Shown here piece by piece: positions 27,101-35,297 of a stretch of 64,000 nucleotides of DNA (position 1 is its first letter; each line of letters begins with the position of its first letter). Under the pieces are notes generated by a model. The model searched no databases and had not been told where the DNA came from. It saw only the letters and a list, made by a program, of their open reading frames with translations. Made by a program: the position numbers and the translations under genes. Source of the stretch: Termitidicoccus mucosus (GTDB taxonomy: Bacteria > Verrucomicrobiota > Verrucomicrobiia > Opitutales > Opitutaceae); assembly GCF_038725785.1 (NCBI RefSeq), contig NZ_CP109796.1:6820501-6884500 (forward strand). The letters run 5' to 3'.

Positions 27101-27369
27101 TGACCGCCGGGTTGCGGATGATTTCGCGGTTGGAGACGATTGACCTCGGCCATTTGACGGACGGGCAAAAGGAGCTTTTGCATTCGCATCCCTTGTTTTC
27201 GCCGGCCTATGCGCCGCCGGAGGACTCCGCGATGCCAGCGGACCGGCTGCCCGATTGGAAGGACTTTGAGGATTCGGAGAGCTCGGAATTTTTCCCGGGG
27301 GCGCCGGTTTCGCTTGAGGAGGCGTTTGACGATTTGGCTCCGCCAGTCCCCGCCGGTTTGTCCGTGTGA
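24190..27369 (+). CDS. Giant unrecognised protein 1 (1,059 aa)
   Basis: A large soluble protein with no signal peptide, membrane segment, nucleotide-binding or metal motif that I can find. It appears largely helical and is rich in Trp, Phe, Arg and Pro. I chose ATG at 24190 (MKKTIQMMPG), preceded by GGAG; the longer frame adds an arginine-rich stretch overlapping the upstream gene. Two similar stretches lie about 390 residues apart: FSPEVFFEKFPGGRDGFAGW with LAGAYELAG (about 377-410), and ITEHNDFLEACHDAGLVPPH (about 763-783). Related phrases occur in the next two proteins, so the three look like diverged paralogues built of two lobes. The acidic C-terminus (SSEFFPGAPVSLEEAFDD) is a possible interaction tail. 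Confidence 0.75.
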   Translation: MKKTIQMMPGREMAGVRETPDFFKLPSPAALRPVPETPDGVALADYEFFFATPAERLKILLAGMEPGSRWAEGRVAHGFEELPEEPFQLFSGKDLIVPFFFDLNFWGHAEMRRGRWHHVPVPEEMLALLSGGEVYTGFPGAVLALPSLRGYAPQEVEAVAGTGLMRMVEAGARGGDGEARTEQRLAGWFADYEPVPSQPGAGGLFLKLQDGRLPAEAFDRDVLARVLPGLAEAWRQREALKAHPLMVEEAGGFASAPGGFALRGKKGVLLSFGYDAGSATPERLADALARTREALTRMFAPGEEDLASGLPRLVENDAAYVQDWARPVDEWDPRAFVFFLRCVNETLCRPLGLSGASGSGSSWIRGMLKAADKGRCFSPEVFFEKFPGGRDGFAGWLAGAYELAGRVLDCDWVKTQEALPRLAGFEVPEALAVDERKWLERSLGALKSNRISQEIPMRVARVEFPVFATAWRLLSGTAVRWPDLPAVARKSGEGMGMVPALLDWLGRLPVKDGLLEAFGVRLRENPEELEPPMVEWLDAHVSRLKTEMEAGLHRRADVWEMSGVMKDLVHPARDLRRLGSLAANGTFGARQFQWMARKRLMSDDRVIVPLEFKVWNPSDGPPKRVVFTRETACREVYGWFARTPGLVDKVWSDGRGLPVAGVMTPALRELAGRVRRRVAETAAYFDRFPKDGWSGPWMAHAPSVLSGIASTRRLTQAGEFDDNVPLRERTLVSLAWNLPLEPVSPGAPDVFKEDAALFNRLAGITEHNDFLEACHDAGLVPPHFAFGDFGPLDEALAARERARHFERWKNGLAPVLHRLCGAMKDLLGQAPWLFHQAPEFAALHPVSLLGVSQALAHALFAKISPPRAWLERAGNACRTLVGRNWAPDLEKARILHVLAEARAERLMSLVRKEGFLYEGLMLQNPRREPGKKGFPPPELYGLGARYYEFLRDLGAAPGLAFEACPGLPGGVTAGLRMISRLETIDLGHLTDGQKELLHSHPLFSPAYAPPEDSAMPADRLPDWKDFEDSESSEFFPGAPVSLEEAFDDLAPPVPAGLSV

Positions 27370-27405
27370 TGCGCGCGGTTTCAGAAAAGGGGAGCCTGTT
27401 TTTAT

Positions 27406-30400
27406 ATGAACACCCTGTATGCGCGGCATTCCGTCGCCCCCTTGTTTGGGGAGGATTTGAAATACCGGGTTTTTGCCCGGTTGTGCGCGGCCTTGCGGCT
27501 TGCTTCGGACAGGCCGGAGGAGGTGTTTTCGCGCTTGCGGTTGGAGGCCACGCGGCCGGGGATGGTGGCGGCGTTTTTGGAGCGCGCCTCGGGCCAGGCC
27601 GGGACACCGCGGGCGGCGGCGCGCCTGCTGTCCCTTTTCGTCCCGGCGGTGGCGCTGGGGTGTTTGCGCCGCCCGGCGGATTTGCCTGGCGTACTGGGCC
27701 GGTGGAACGGGATTTCGGCGGAAATATCCCGCATGTCCGACGGGTTGCAGATGCCGGAAATCCTGATGTTGCGGATGCTTTGTTTCAACCAGTGGGTGAC
27801 GCCCGCAGTGTTGTCCCTGCCAGTGGACGGCAGGCTGGATTTGGCGGATGCGGACGCGCTGGCCCGGGTTTGCGACGAATGGCGGCGGTTTGGCTCCCCG
27901 GAATGGCGCGCCGCCTTGGAGCGGTTTCCGATGTATTCCAGCCTGCGGGGCAAGGATGCCGGCGCCCCGGTGTGGTATTGCTCGAATTGGCTGTTGTACC
28001 AGCCGGTGGGCGCGGAGTCCGATCCCCTGTCATGGGGGCGCGGATTGAAAAATCATGTGCTTTTTCGGGCCGTGAGCGGATTGCTGCGCGATTACGAGGC
28101 GTTTTTGGGTTTTTTGCGCGGTTTGGATTTGGAGCGGTCGCCGGTTTTGGCCGGGGCGGAGGCCCGGCTTGCCTCCGGCGCGGGCGAAGCGTTTTTCCTG
28201 GAATATTTTAATCCGCGAGCTTGCCTGCGTGGAAAGGATTTGCGGCCTCCGGCGGCGGGGGATGCGGCCGTGACGCCGCTGCGCTGCCGCGCCTTGCAGA
28301 CGGTGCATGCCCGGTGGCTGGAGGATTTGCGGACGAAGGGCATTGAGCGCCCGCGGGTGTTTGCCGGGACCGGGCCGGGGGCGAAGCCCGCCGTTGAGGG
28401 CTGGCATATGACGCTCAAAGATGTGTTTCAAAAGGAGACCCCCGGCGATGGGCCGGGGTATTGGCGGATGCTGGGTGGGCTGTTGCGGCGGCGGCTGGCC
28501 CGGTTGCGGGAATATGCGACTCAGTTGGAGTTGAAGGGCGTGGACGAGCATTCGTCGCATCGGATTTATGAGGAGTGCATGCGGGAGGGTTTGATTCCCC
28601 GTTATCTGCCGGAAAAAGCTCCCGGCACTGGGGCGTTTTGGGGGGCGTTTCTGGCGCGCGGGCAGGAAAACCTGCCGCCCGGGCTTTTGGCCGGGGTGCA
28701 CCGGCATTGCGGACGGCAGGTTTATTATCACCAGCTCGTGGCCGAGGTGGCGGGCATGCGGGATCGCAAGGTGCCCGAACCGGCGGACGAGCAGGTGGCG
28801 AACGCCGTGTGGTCGGAGATCGAGACGCTGGCGGAGACGGCGGATTTGTCCGGCGCGCGGGTGGAGCCGGTATTTTTGTCCGCCGCGCTGCGGGTGGCCT
28901 TGGACGGGCGAGCGGGGTTGAGTTTGCCGGAGGCATATTGCCTGGCGTTTCGCGCCGGGCTGGGCGCCGCCCGGGGAGTGGCGGATTTTACGCGCGCGAA
29001 TTTTGACGAGATCGAGCGGCTTGCCTCATTCGGCACACCGGAGGCGTGGGGCGCGGGGTTCGAGCCCGGCGTGTTTGCGTCGGGCCGGGCGGGCGCGGCC
29101 ATCCAAGCCATGTCGCAATGGCGCCGGCATCTGGCGGCGCGCCCCGGGCTGGCGGGCACGCCGGAGGGGGCGGCGGTACTGAAAATGTTTTCCCAGCAGC
29201 TTCCCGGCGTGCCAAAACCCTCGATGCTGGGCACCCTGTTGTCGCGCAGCGTGTTTTGGGAGCGAATTCTGGATGACGGCAAATTGCGGGCGACGCTGGC
29301 CGGGTATGCCGGAACTTCCGGCCTGGTGACGGATTATTTGCGGGGCCGGAATATGACGGAGTGCCTTGAATCAGGGTTTGCCCGCCGGGTGCGGGAAATT
29401 TTCGAGGCGGTGAACGCTCATGGGCGCGGGTTTATGGATTTCGAGCCGGATTTCGGCTCTCTGGCGGCGCGCAACGAGGCGTTTTTGCAGGCGTTCGCGC
29501 ATGCCGTCGCCTCGCATTTGGACGATGTGTCGCGGGCGGGCGATTCTTTGGGAAAAAGCCTGCCGGAAGCGTTCACGGAATGGAATGCCCTGCCCCGGGA
29601 CGCGATGGAGTATCATGCGGGCGAAAACTTGGATGTGTCCCGCCGGTTGTTCGACTCGGTGAAAACACGGCTGGCGGAACGGTTGCCCGGCTTGGATCTG
29701 GAGCGTCTGGGGTTGGATTACGCGGCCTGTTTGCGTCCCGGGCAACCGGGCGGTCGCGGTTTTTCGGACTGGCTGGCGCGTGCCTGGGTCTTGACGGGAA
29801 GTTTTTACCGGCAGGTGGTGGCACCGGATGCCACGGATGTCGGGATGAAGGCGTGGTTGCTGCAAGAATTGCGCGCCGCGCCGAATGTCCGGGAGTCCTT
29901 GTATCGCAAATACCACGCGCTGGGTTTGTATGACCGGTGGATGGTGGCGGTCACCGCCGTCTGCGGGCCGGGAGAACTGGGGATTTCCGATGGCCTGCTG
30001 GCCGCGCCCGGATGGTTGCGCAAGTCCACCCGTGATTTTCTTCAGGGGCTGGCCCAGGCTAGGTATATTACCGGGGAGGGGGCGGCGATGTTTGCCCGTC
30101 CGGATGCGGCGGTCGCGTCGCGCTTGCATCATCAGTATGCCGAATTGGCCGGCTGGCTGGAGCCGGTGCCCATGCCCGGTCTGGCGGTGGGGTTGAAGGA
30201 AGGGCTGGCCCGCCAGCTTGGGACTTGGCTGCGGCAGGTGACATTGCAGGAATTGATGGCGGCGAAACAGCTGGAGGGCGCGCCCGCGGCGCTTGCGCGG
30301 GAGGCGCGCTGGTTTACGGTGGTGTTTAACCTGGCCAATCATGTCGAAACCATGATGGCCCAAGTGGACGCGGCTTGCCGGCATTTTGAGCTTGAGCGTC

Positions 30401-30486
30401 AGATTTCAAGCGGGCCGGTCGCCCGGGAACCGGAATCCGCGGATCCGGAGGAAATTTTGTCTGAAACGGAGATTTTATCCCGATAG
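27406..30486 (+). CDS. Giant unrecognised protein 2 (1,026 aa)
   Basis: A soluble, apparently helical protein starting MNTLYARHSV, 36 bp after giant protein 1 and preceded by a GGGGA sequence. No known domain is recognised. Recurring phrases of the form 'x-F/L-G-S/T-P-E-x-W' are seen: FGSPEWRAALERF (about 163-175), GTPEAWGAGF (about 542-551). Stretches matching protein 1 are GVDEHSSHRIYEECMREGLI (about 377-396) followed by APGTGAFWGAFLARG, and PGQPGGRGFSDWLARAWVLT (about 777-796). As in protein 1, the two sites are about 400 residues apart. The tail is acidic (EPESADPEEILSETE). Function unknown. Confidence 0.75.
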   Translation: MNTLYARHSVAPLFGEDLKYRVFARLCAALRLASDRPEEVFSRLRLEATRPGMVAAFLERASGQAGTPRAAARLLSLFVPAVALGCLRRPADLPGVLGRWNGISAEISRMSDGLQMPEILMLRMLCFNQWVTPAVLSLPVDGRLDLADADALARVCDEWRRFGSPEWRAALERFPMYSSLRGKDAGAPVWYCSNWLLYQPVGAESDPLSWGRGLKNHVLFRAVSGLLRDYEAFLGFLRGLDLERSPVLAGAEARLASGAGEAFFLEYFNPRACLRGKDLRPPAAGDAAVTPLRCRALQTVHARWLEDLRTKGIERPRVFAGTGPGAKPAVEGWHMTLKDVFQKETPGDGPGYWRMLGGLLRRRLARLREYATQLELKGVDEHSSHRIYEECMREGLIPRYLPEKAPGTGAFWGAFLARGQENLPPGLLAGVHRHCGRQVYYHQLVAEVAGMRDRKVPEPADEQVANAVWSEIETLAETADLSGARVEPVFLSAALRVALDGRAGLSLPEAYCLAFRAGLGAARGVADFTRANFDEIERLASFGTPEAWGAGFEPGVFASGRAGAAIQAMSQWRRHLAARPGLAGTPEGAAVLKMFSQQLPGVPKPSMLGTLLSRSVFWERILDDGKLRATLAGYAGTSGLVTDYLRGRNMTECLESGFARRVREIFEAVNAHGRGFMDFEPDFGSLAARNEAFLQAFAHAVASHLDDVSRAGDSLGKSLPEAFTEWNALPRDAMEYHAGENLDVSRRLFDSVKTRLAERLPGLDLERLGLDYAACLRPGQPGGRGFSDWLARAWVLTGSFYRQVVAPDATDVGMKAWLLQELRAAPNVRESLYRKYHALGLYDRWMVAVTAVCGPGELGISDGLLAAPGWLRKSTRDFLQGLAQARYITGEGAAMFARPDAAVASRLHHQYAELAGWLEPVPMPGLAVGLKEGLARQLGTWLRQVTLQELMAAKQLEGAPAALAREARWFTVVFNLANHVETMMAQVDAACRHFELERQISSGPVAREPESADPEEILSETEILSR

Positions 30487-30487
30487 G

Positions 30488-30510
30488 CCGGGGGATTATC
30501 GCCCGGTTTT
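30488..30510 (+). terminator. Weak hairpin between giant genes 2 and 3
   Basis: CCGGG and CCCGG pair across a 10-nt loop directly after the stop of giant gene 2 and are followed by TTTT. It may attenuate read-through and so lower expression of the third gene. Confidence 0.35.
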
Positions 30511-30570
30511 CCAAGGCAGATTCACAGGTTCAACCACAGGCATAACGTATATAAATTGGAGGATTTTTTT

Positions 30571-33354
30571 ATGGTCATGGATTCACACGCAGCCGTCCCT
30601 GCCGCGGGGCGCAAATTGGAATTGCCGCCGCGTTTGTCGGGCCGTCCGCTTGCGGGCGCGGCTCTGGAGGAGGAGGTTTTGCCCGCCGCGCCGGACGGGA
30701 TGCTGCTGGGGCTGGCGCGCGCGGTGGAGACGGCGCGCATGAACCTGCATTTCGCCGGGGTGACGCCGGGTTTGCCTGTGAGCGCGAGTCCGGTGGCGCG
30801 CGAGCGTTTTTGCTGGGAAGTGGTGGCGATGAACAATCACAAGCAGGCTCGCGAACTGGCGCTGCCGCCGGTCGCCCGAAGGCTGTTGACGGATGTGTTT
30901 CTTGACTGTCTGGGCGCGACCGGCAGCTTGTCCTCGCTGTCGCGCGTCAGCCAAGCGCGGCTGAACGCGCTGACCGGGACCGACTTGGTGCGGGGGGTGG
31001 CGGTGCTGCGGCCGGATTTGCCGGAAGAATTAGCCCGGCGCGCTGCGGCGCTGGGCTTGGAATATCCCCGCAATCCTTTCGGTTTGCCGGAGGATTATGC
31101 CGGGCTGGCGCATCGTGATGCGGCGATGGTGCCGGAGGTGGCCGCGTTGCTGGCTGACGAGACCATGGCCGGCGAGCCCCGGGCGGATGGCCGGCGGCTG
31201 GTGGTGGACGCGTTGCGGATGCACCCGTGCACGCGCGAATGGATGATGGAGGCACTGGCTGTCCTGGGGCGGCATGCCAAGTCGGCCTTTGTGCCGGGCG
31301 GCCTCGCCTCCGCAGGATATTCAGTGCTGTTCACCGTGCTGCGCAAGCGCGAGGAGCTGTGGCGCGAGGCGGGGGCCGCCGTGGCCGCCGCGCGCAGGCA
31401 TTCCGTGCATTATGGCGGACGGAAGGATCCGGATTTTTTTGCCGGGGACCGTCTGCCGTGGCGTCTGGTCGGCGCATTATATGCCCGGTGGACGGATGCC
31501 CGCCCGGATGAGGCGCATGATGCTTTTAAGGCCTATGCGCCTTACCGGGAGGTGTTTTATGCGGTGGAGCGCCGCAACTCGCACGTGGCGTCGCCGGAGG
31601 TTTTTTATCGCAATGTCGGCGTGCTGTTTTTGCGCATGCAGCGTCCGGTGAGGGAAGCCGGGCCGGATTTGTTCGAGGAATTGGTTTCTCCGGGTTTTGC
31701 GGCGGACTTTGAGACGCATCGGGAAAAATTGATGCATGTGGTGCTTCATTTGTCCCATGCCTGGGCTGGGCCGGCCGGGAAGGATGGGGCCTCCTTTGCC
31801 TTGTCGTCCTTGCTCATGGCCCGCACCGATGAGGAGCGTTTGACGGCGCTGGGCCGGGTTTTATCCACGCCGCCGTTGTCCTCCCAGTTGTTCGATCCCG
31901 GCCATCCTCTGTATTTGGGGGATGCGGTCTCGGCGGTTTCCAAGGCGTGGTTTTCCCCGGCACCGGAGGAAATCATCGTGGCGGACCCGGTGAAATTCAC
32001 CCGGCGGGACGCGCGCGACCTGCGGCGTCTGTGCGGGGTGTTCCAAGTGTTCAGGGATTTGAAATTGAGCGTGCCCTATGGCATGGTGACTTGCCTGCGT
32101 GATTTTGCGGACTCGGCGGCGGGGGATGGACTGACGTTGCGGAACGCCTCGCTGCGCGCCTTTTTGCAGGCATGCCCCCCGCGCGGGGTGGAGGCGTATT
32201 CGCCGGTTTCCTTGCTGGCGAGGTATCTCCAGCCATATCTGGACGGGGATCGCTGGGGCGCGGACAGCGGATCGTCCGCAGAGAAAATGACCGTGGAGAT
32301 GCGCCGGGTGCTGAAGCTGCTCATGTCAGGGTATTGGGTGGAAGTTTCTTCCACCGCTCCCGGCGTGGTTTCGGAATTTTACCAAGGGCTGGATGCTTGC
32401 GGCTCCTTGGCTGAATTATTGGATTATGCCTCCAATCCCGGGATTCTGGCCAGGGCCGGCTACGAGGGAAAGGGATCCCGTGAATTATTCAACCGGTTGC
32501 TGCAAAATTTTGACGGGGTGCCCCTCGGGGAGTCTGAGGCCGCGTTTGGCTACACGCCATCCGAGTGGGAGGACTTGGCCGCCTTGGTCAAGTCCCCGGC
32601 CGGATTGCTTTTTTTGCCCCGTTTCGCGGAACCTTCCCCGTTGCGGATCATCGAAGCCTGCGCCTCGTTTGAGCGCGGGGGACTGGTCTCGCCCGCGGAT
32701 TGGCAGGAGCGTTTTGACCGGCTGGTCTGCCAAGTCCGGACGCATCCCTTGACGGTGTGCCTCGGCCCGGAGGATGCGGGCGGGGACGCCTCCGGCGTGC
32801 CGGTGGTGATAAATGCCGCCTTGCTGTCCGGCGGTGGCCTTGATGGCTGGCGGCGGGTGTGGGAGCATGCCCGTGATGCCAGGGCTTCGCCGGAAGCAGG
32901 TGCCTCGTTTCCGGAGCCTTCCGCCCCCGGGGATATCTTGCGAAAATCCTTGAAGATTTCCTGGCGCGAGCCGGTTGAGTGGCCGCGCGCGCTCAATGAT
33001 TTGAATTGCTTCGAATGGGAATTGCGGCGACGCGCCGGCTTGGAGGATTTTTCGGAGGTCGCCCCTTTTTTGCGGCTGGTGGCTGTTTGCCACCCCAGGC
33101 ATGCGAAATTTTTTGAATCCGGCGCGGCGCTGGCGGATTTGTTTAAGGATTCCGTCGTGCCCGCGGATGAGGCGCCGGGGGTGTTGCATAATTTGGAAAA
33201 TGACATGCGGCGCGTGCTGGGAGCGTCTGCGGAGCGGGGTCTCCCCGTGCCGGAGGAAGTTTCCATGGTTGAACCGGTGGCGGCGGTCGTGCCGGAAGGG
33301 GCGCCCGTGGTTGATCCCGGGGAGGAGCCGGTTGTTCCCCGGGGAATGGAATAG
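30571..33354 (+). CDS. Giant unrecognised protein 3 (927 aa)
   Basis: A soluble protein starting MVMDSHAAVPAAGRKLELPP. The ATG at 30571 follows a good ribosome-binding site (GGAGG, 8 nt before), better than the in-frame TTG at 30556. It is mainly helical in appearance, without known catalytic or binding motifs. It shares the SPEV(F)F/Y phrase of protein 1 in VASPEVFYRNV (about 338-348), and IIEACASFERGGLVSPADWQ (about 692-711) echoes the 'E-A/E-C...GL.P' phrases of proteins 1 and 2, again roughly 360 residues apart. The C-terminus is Pro/Val/Glu-rich and ends RGME. It closes the plus-strand operon. Confidence 0.75.
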   Translation: MVMDSHAAVPAAGRKLELPPRLSGRPLAGAALEEEVLPAAPDGMLLGLARAVETARMNLHFAGVTPGLPVSASPVARERFCWEVVAMNNHKQARELALPPVARRLLTDVFLDCLGATGSLSSLSRVSQARLNALTGTDLVRGVAVLRPDLPEELARRAAALGLEYPRNPFGLPEDYAGLAHRDAAMVPEVAALLADETMAGEPRADGRRLVVDALRMHPCTREWMMEALAVLGRHAKSAFVPGGLASAGYSVLFTVLRKREELWREAGAAVAAARRHSVHYGGRKDPDFFAGDRLPWRLVGALYARWTDARPDEAHDAFKAYAPYREVFYAVERRNSHVASPEVFYRNVGVLFLRMQRPVREAGPDLFEELVSPGFAADFETHREKLMHVVLHLSHAWAGPAGKDGASFALSSLLMARTDEERLTALGRVLSTPPLSSQLFDPGHPLYLGDAVSAVSKAWFSPAPEEIIVADPVKFTRRDARDLRRLCGVFQVFRDLKLSVPYGMVTCLRDFADSAAGDGLTLRNASLRAFLQACPPRGVEAYSPVSLLARYLQPYLDGDRWGADSGSSAEKMTVEMRRVLKLLMSGYWVEVSSTAPGVVSEFYQGLDACGSLAELLDYASNPGILARAGYEGKGSRELFNRLLQNFDGVPLGESEAAFGYTPSEWEDLAALVKSPAGLLFLPRFAEPSPLRIIEACASFERGGLVSPADWQERFDRLVCQVRTHPLTVCLGPEDAGGDASGVPVVINAALLSGGGLDGWRRVWEHARDARASPEAGASFPEPSAPGDILRKSLKISWREPVEWPRALNDLNCFEWELRRRAGLEDFSEVAPFLRLVAVCHPRHAKFFESGAALADLFKDSVVPADEAPGVLHNLENDMRRVLGASAERGLPVPEEVSMVEPVAAVVPEGAPVVDPGEEPVVPRGME

Positions 33355-33553
33355 GGGAATGTTTTTGCGGAATTTATTGGCCGCATACTCCGGACCACCT
33401 TTGGGTCGGGTTTCGACTCCCTCACCGCCTGGCACCCGACGACGGTGATGTCGCGTGCCCGGAAATCACCAAAACCGTGCCGACGCTGGAACAGTTTGAT
33501 TTCTTGGTGTGCCGCAACTGCCATCCGCCGCAGTGCTGCGATCCGGCGCCGGG

Positions 33554-33583
33554 TTGACAATCCGGCGTGGATATACATTGTAA
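33554..33583 (+). promoter_or_regulatory. Candidate vapBC promoter
   Basis: TTGACA at 33554-33559 is a perfect -35 box; TTGTAA at 33578-33583 with 18-nt spacing is the best -10 candidate, ending 5 bp before the vapB ATG, which leaves little or no leader. TATACA at 33572 is nearer to consensus but only 12 nt from the -35 box. The rest of the interval 33355-33588 shows only a short cysteine-rich frame (ending before 33557) that I do not accept as a gene. Confidence 0.4.
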
Positions 33584-33588
33584 ACCGC

Positions 33589-33798
33589 ATGAGCGATTCT
33601 ATCACGGTCAAGGTATTCAAGTCCGGCAACTCGCAGGCGGTGCGTCTGCCGAAGGACTTCCGTTTCAGCGGAAAAACGGCGCAATTGATCAAAACACCCA
33701 AGGGAGTTTTGTTGATTGATCCCCGGGTGCAGGCTCGCCGCCGCGCCGCGTTGCGCAAACTGTGGGGGTCGGCGCCCGATTTCCCGGAGGTGCGCTGA
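33589..33798 (+). CDS. vapB: VapB-type antitoxin (AbrB/MazE-like)
   Basis: A 69-residue protein starting MSDSITVKVFKSGNSQAVRL, the swapped-hairpin AbrB/SpoVT N-terminus of VapB antitoxins, which bind the operon's own DNA. The C-terminal half (RRRAALRKLWGSAPDFPEV) is the usual toxin-neutralising tail. Start at 33589 is set by this domain; the longer frame is not coding. One base separates its stop from the VapC start. Confidence 0.88.
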   Translation: MSDSITVKVFKSGNSQAVRLPKDFRFSGKTAQLIKTPKGVLLIDPRVQARRRAALRKLWGSAPDFPEVR

Positions 33799-33799
33799 C

Positions 33800-34225
33800 A
33801 TGCCCTCCTATATGCTGGATAGCAACGTCCTCTCCCTTTTTATCCACGAAAAAGACCGGGCGTTGCGGGAAAAAGTGGAGGCCAACCTGACGAATTGCTT
33901 CATTTCCGCCCTTGTCCTGGCGGAATTGGAATACGGCGCGGCGAAACGCCCGGACGTGCCCCGGTATGCGGTACGGGTCGAGCTTGCACGGCAGATGTTT
34001 GAAGAGGCGATCATGCCCTTTGACGAGGACGCGGCGTGGCACACGGGTCGGGTTCGCGCCTCGCTGGAAAAGGCGGGGATGATGATCGGGCCGTATGACA
34101 CCATGCTTGCCGGGCATGCACTTTCGCAGGGTGCGGTCATGGTGACGGACAACGTGGATGAGTTTCGCCGCGTGCCGGGACTGGTCGTGGAAAACTGGCG
34201 GACGCCGCGCAAGCAGCAGAAGTGA
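33800..34225 (+). CDS. vapC: VapC-type PIN-domain ribonuclease toxin
   Basis: A 141-residue PIN-domain protein with the acidic residues expected of an active RNase: D7 (YMLDSNVLS), E42/E44 (LVLAELEYG), D100 (IGPYDTMLAGHAL) and D117 (VTDNVDEF). VapC toxins cleave tRNA or rRNA and are held by VapB. Start at 33800 follows the vapB stop by one base. It probably serves to stabilise the element. All catalytic positions are intact, so it should be functional. Confidence 0.9.
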   Translation: MPSYMLDSNVLSLFIHEKDRALREKVEANLTNCFISALVLAELEYGAAKRPDVPRYAVRVELARQMFEEAIMPFDEDAAWHTGRVRASLEKAGMMIGPYDTMLAGHALSQGAVMVTDNVDEFRRVPGLVVENWRTPRKQQK

Positions 34226-34331
34226 CTTTGCGCCAAAGTTGCTTTTAATGACCGGCCAGTGCCTTCCCATATGATTGAAAATTGCATGCATGATGCTTGG
34301 CTGGAGACAATCAACACGGGATTGCTGAATG

Positions 34332-35195
34332 TCAGTAGTTGTTAAAATTGATGTCCATCACGGGCGCGGATTGGTAAGTTGCGGTTTCCTGCGGTTTATG
34401 GGGGATGCCGTGCGCCGGTTCGGGTTCCTGCGTCCGCGCGGACGGGATGAATCGCGGTAATTTGAGCGAGTCAATCGCGTTGTCCCCGGTTTCTTCTTTT
34501 TCCAAATCCTTTTGGAATTTATAAGCGAACTGGACACTGTCCAGACAGTGGGTGGCGTGGTGGCTGAACGCGGTGATGTTGTTTTGAAGCCCCGTGAGAT
34601 TTTTCGCATCTTCTTGATCGGGCGCATGCGGGAGAATTTTGTTCTTCAGGAGGGCGGTTTCGATCTCGCTGATCTTTTTTAAGATGGTGGCCGCGGCTTT
34701 TCCGGTTATCCGGGCCAGGTCGATCTGCTGGTTTAGCTGGATGAGCGGCGTGGCGGGATTTTTTTGGTTATGGGTGGTCTCGGCGCAGATTTTTTGGAGC
34801 GTGTCCACCGCGGGCTGAAGGGTTTTCAGGTGCCGGGCGAAAAATATGCCCGCATTTTTTAGTTTTTCGAATTTGTTTAAAAATTGCTCCCCGGTGATTT
34901 TCCGGGTTTCGGCGTATTGCCGCTTGTTTTCGTCATTTTGTTTGGCGATGAGATTTTTTAATAAATCCTGGATTCGTTGAATCAGCAGAAAGGCGCGTTC
35001 CGTCAGGGTGATGGATTCATGTTTCAGGTAGTTGGCGGCATCGGTGGCATCGGTGAAAAAAAGAACCCGGAGGCTGTCGTCGTTCAGGACGGAGAAATCG
35101 GGCGGAGTTTCTTTTTTGCCAAGGGATGGCGGGTTGTCCGGCGGTTGCGTGGGATGCGATGTTGCGGAATCGGAGTCGGGTATGTTCGGGTTCAC
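34332..35195 (-). CDS. Unrecognised helical cytoplasmic protein
   Basis: A 287-residue protein beginning at a GTG (MNPNIPDSDS). Residues 1-35 are Ser/Pro-rich and disordered-looking, 55-240 are helical with probable coiled-coil character (LTERAFLLIQRIQDLLKNLI, then KFEKLKNAGIFFARHLKTLQ), and the tail is again polar (EPEPAHGIPHKP). No family recognised. It is the last gene of the minus-strand string that begins near 36.7 kb, and a terminator lies just before its start. Confidence 0.6.
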   Translation of the reverse strand: MNPNIPDSDSATSHPTQPPDNPPSLGKKETPPDFSVLNDDSLRVLFFTDATDAANYLKHESITLTERAFLLIQRIQDLLKNLIAKQNDENKRQYAETRKITGEQFLNKFEKLKNAGIFFARHLKTLQPAVDTLQKICAETTHNQKNPATPLIQLNQQIDLARITGKAAATILKKISEIETALLKNKILPHAPDQEDAKNLTGLQNNITAFSHHATHCLDSVQFAYKFQKDLEKEETGDNAIDSLKLPRFIPSARTQEPEPAHGIPHKPQETATYQSAPVMDINFNNY

Positions 35196-35227
35196 GCCTC
35201 ACTATGGAGTTTGGGTGGCGGCAGCGG

Positions 35228-35260
35228 AAAAAACATCCCCGCCTTTTGGACAGGGATGTT
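35228..35260 (-). terminator. Intrinsic terminator
   Basis: AACATCCC and GGGATGTT form an 8-bp stem with a T-run on the minus strand (GGGATGTTTTTTCC), directly after the stop of the 466-residue gene. Confidence 0.75.
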
Positions 35261-35297
35261 CGAGGTGGGCAGTTGTTCCGGAGGCGCCACCGGAGGG

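Noticed and set aside
33390-33430. tRNA/tmRNA-like T-arm sequence (GGGTTTCGACTCCC)
   Set aside because: The loop has an extra T, the flanking stem does not pair, and no other arm or CCA end can be built, so it is not an RNA gene nor a convincing attachment site.
33357-33557. Short plus-strand frame with cysteine-rich end (VCRNCHPPQCC)
   Set aside because: No start codon with a ribosome-binding site, no family, and it lies in the vapBC promoter region.
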